This document shows, piece after piece, positions 12,386-14,060 of a DNA stretch of 14,060 nucleotides. The notes beneath the pieces were generated by a model, which was not told the origin of the DNA, ran no database searches, and worked only from the letters and a program-made list of their open reading frames with translations. This stretch comes from Acidimicrobiia bacterium. Lineage in GTDB: Bacteria; Actinomycetota; Acidimicrobiia; Spongiisociales; ZC4RG35. How positions within the stretch are numbered: position 1 is the first letter of the stretch; every line of letters begins with the position of its first letter. A program made the position numbers and the translations under genes. The stretch is from assembly GCA_025929005.1 (NCBI GenBank), contig JAICND010000007.1, forward strand, positions 1 through 14,060, given 5' to 3'.

Positions 12386-13687
12386 CTATTCATTCCTCCC
12401 AGATAGGTCGCCAGATAGGTCGATCGTCTCCCTACCCGTGACCCCAACCTGACTAAACACCCGCTTCCGGACCCGGTCGCCATTACCCACTGCGGCCATG
12501 ACCCGGGTGCGGATAAGTCCCAGGGCCGCCAGCAGCAGGGCCGCAGCCAGGACTGCCTCTCCGAAGAGGATCTCGAGTCGAGGAGGTTGTCCCCGAAAGG
12601 CCACATCCTGGAGGCCGGCGATTCCATAGGTGGCCGGAATCAGATATGACACCGCCCGGATCGGCGGAATCAGACGTTCCAGTGAGATAAAGAATCCGCT
12701 GAAGAAAATGGCCACCAAGAGCATGATCATGGCGTATTGAACGGCTTCACTCTCCGTCCGCGCCACGGCCGAAACGACGAATCCTGCTCCAAGGGCCGCC
12801 ACGAGTATCAGGAACACGATGATCGCGTACCAAAGCCACGAGCCCGCCACCTCAAACCCAAAACCAACAACGGCTGCGAACGTAAGGGCGGCGCACACCA
12901 ACATCCCGATGGTGGTGTAAGCAAGGTATTTGCCCACCAGGGTCTCAGTTCCCGAAAGTGGTGAAACCCTGAACAGCTCGACTGTGCCAAGATTTCGCTC
13001 CCTTACCAGGGAGAGGGCCGCGAACGTTAACGCCAGATGTTGTAGAAGGACCGCGACCACCCCGGGCACGTAGTAGTGGGAAAAGGGAACATCCACCCCC
13101 TGAAAGTTGGAAGTGACTGCGGCAAACGGGCTGACCAACACCTCAGGGGATAAGTCGCGAAGAGCATCCAGCCCCTCCCCGACGCTGCCGCCCACTTCGG
13201 GTAAGGCTTCGGTGGTCTCCTGTCCGGCCTCCACCAGACGTTGGAGCACAACCCGGTTGATCTCGTCAATCGCCGAAGCCGCGAAGACCTCCACGAACGA
13301 CCGCTCGAAGGGGTCTATCTGGCCGTGATGGATGGCGATCTCTGCGCGCTGATTACCACGGATAACTTCGAGAGCGTTGGCCGGGACCACCACAGCGATG
13401 TCCGCCTCTTCCGAGGCGAGCATCGCCTTCGCCGATTCCTCATCCGGCGTGGTTCCAACCAGCTCCACCCGTTCACTCAGCAACTCAGCCAGGTCTTCCG
13501 TCGCGGTCTCCAGCTCGCTCCCCGGCGGCACCACCAGCACCGTCCGCCAGGCAGGAGGTTCAGGAACGAAGCCGATCCCGAAGGCCAGCAGGATCAGGAA
13601 TGGGCCGAGAATCAAAGTGAGCAGGAGCCGGGGCTGGCGGAGGACTTCGAACAGATCTTTACGGAAGAAAGCCAATGACCTGATCAT
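12386..13687 (-). CDS. ABC-2 type exporter permease
   Basis: A 433-residue permease. Span 1 (about 20-42, RLLLTLILGPFLILLAFGIGF) is followed by a large extracytoplasmic region (43-210) and then five spans, with LVRERNLGTVELFRVSPLSGTE at about 227-248 and SYLIPATYGIAGLQDVAFRG near 365, which are typical of ABC2_membrane_3 (YhhJ/drug-exporter) permeases. The ATG at 13687 overlaps the ATPase stop (ATGA), so ATPase and permease are coupled and form a homodimeric or half-transporter set. The substrate cannot be inferred. The extra hydrophilic C-terminus (RTRVMAAVGNGDRVRKRVFS to the end) is beyond the usual last span; the DNA for it also carries the promoter of the next gene. Confidence 0.92.
   Translation of the reverse strand: MIRSLAFFRKDLFEVLRQPRLLLTLILGPFLILLAFGIGFVPEPPAWRTVLVVPPGSELETATEDLAELLSERVELVGTTPDEESAKAMLASEEADIAVVVPANALEVIRGNQRAEIAIHHGQIDPFERSFVEVFAASAIDEINRVVLQRLVEAGQETTEALPEVGGSVGEGLDALRDLSPEVLVSPFAAVTSNFQGVDVPFSHYYVPGVVAVLLQHLALTFAALSLVRERNLGTVELFRVSPLSGTETLVGKYLAYTTIGMLVCAALTFAAVVGFGFEVAGSWLWYAIIVFLILVAALGAGFVVSAVARTESEAVQYAMIMLLVAIFFSGFFISLERLIPPIRAVSYLIPATYGIAGLQDVAFRGQPPRLEILFGEAVLAAALLLAALGLIRTRVMAAVGNGDRVRKRVFSQVGVTGRETIDLSGDLSGRNE
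12433..12458 (-). promoter_or_regulatory. SigF/SigB-type promoter inside the permease gene
   Basis: Minus-strand GTTT (12458-12455), 17-base spacer, GGGTAG (12437-12432), within the last 75 bases of the permease coding region and about 48 bases before ATG 12385. It would let the small membrane protein and lipoprotein be expressed under stress apart from the exporter. Confidence 0.7.
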
Positions 13688-14060
13688 CGTTCTTCGTCCT
13701 CGCCCGCTGGGGCGAGCTGGTTGACCAGCTCCACGAAAACATCATCGAACGCCGGGCGATATTCATCGACGGTTTCCACCTCGATCCCCTTCTCGAGAGC
13801 CCAGCTCGACAAGAGGGGAGCAGCATCCCCTGCGTTCTCAACGGTTAGCCGGACACTCGTGAGGTCAAGGCGCTGGCTCCGTGACGCCCCGACCGTCCGG
13901 ATCATCTCCTCCAGGTCAACGGCCGAAATCGGACTCGCCATCGATACGTCGACGACGTCACCCCCGAAAGCCTGGCGCCTAAGACCGTCAGGGGTATCGA
14001 TAGCCACCAGGCGCCCCTCGGCCAGAACTCCGACCCGGTCGCAATAAGCCGCTTCTCCGA
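13684..14060 (-). CDS. ABC exporter ATPase, C-terminal part (5' end outside window)
   Basis: The frame is open from the right edge (first full codon at 14058) to the stop at 13684, giving the last 124 residues. The first residues GEAAYCDRVGVLAEGRLVAIDTP match the segment just after the switch (H) loop of drug-exporter ATPases (EA..CDRV....G.L.A.DTP). The remainder is the regulatory C-terminal domain, closing with VDEYRPAFDDVFVELV, a normal end for this class. Walker A, Walker B and signature motifs lie outside the window. A GTG at 14007 is in frame but internal to the conserved part, so it is not the start. It overlaps the permease start by 4 bases. Confidence 0.9.
   Translation of the reverse strand, partial: GEAAYCDRVGVLAEGRLVAIDTPDGLRRQAFGGDVVDVSMASPISAVDLEEMIRTVGASRSQRLDLTSVRLTVENAGDAAPLLSSWALEKGIEVETVDEYRPAFDDVFVELVNQLAPAGEDEER

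Noticed and set aside
1..14060. Mobile element, prophage or resistance island
   Set aside because: No transposase, integrase, phage gene, tRNA or flanking repeats are visible; the VanW domain alone is not evidence of glycopeptide resistance.

Overview
The window looks like a chromosomal segment from a high-GC actinobacterium. The evidence is GC-rich genes, frequent GTG and TTG starts, many 4-base stop/start overlaps, Thr-rich extracytoplasmic tails, a VanW protein with FG-GAP-like repeats, and a general-stress partner-switching system of the SigF/SigB type. An Acidimicrobiia-like origin is a guess. I see no tRNA, rRNA, CRISPR array, insertion sequence or prophage gene.

Layout. Positions 1-3809 (minus strand) hold a NIF3-family protein (cut by the left edge), a secreted VanW/FG-GAP protein, an HSL-type esterase and a degenerate anti-sigma-kinase-like protein. 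The last three are joined by overlapping stops and starts. Divergently, 3833-5609 (plus) is a tight operon: a short STAS antagonist, a second degenerate kinase-like protein, and a protein fusing an RsbW/SpoIIAB-like ATPase domain to a complete SigB/F/G-type sigma factor. Positions 5618-6741 (minus) carry a small acidic protein and a CBS-pair protein. Positions 6820-8006 (minus) hold an intact RsbW-like kinase and a long STAS protein. Position 8150-8392 (minus) is a small membrane protein, and 8562-10262 (plus) is a PAS-GAF-SpoIIE/PP2C phosphatase. Positions 10321-12385 (minus) hold envelope and stress genes: a GlsB/YeaQ-type membrane protein, a YflT-domain protein, a lipoprotein and two more small membrane proteins related to the one at 8150. 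Positions 12386-14060 (minus) are an ABC-2 exporter permease and the end of its ATPase.

How it fits together. Sensor phosphatase, kinase, STAS antagonists and sigma factor, the full parts list of a partner-switching stress circuit, lie within 6.5 kb. Five minus-strand transcription units (starts at 5992, 6741, 8392, 11478, 12385) have an exact GTTT-N16/17-GGGTA promoter, and a sixth (10793) has GTTT-N16-GGGAA. This is the SigF/SigB promoter pattern. The window therefore appears to hold both the regulator and part of its regulon. Most novel are the cis fusion of anti-sigma-like domain and sigma factor, the two ATPase-like proteins that have lost their ATP-binding residues, and the three-member family of short single-span proteins. 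All functional links are inferred from sequence; nothing was searched against databases.
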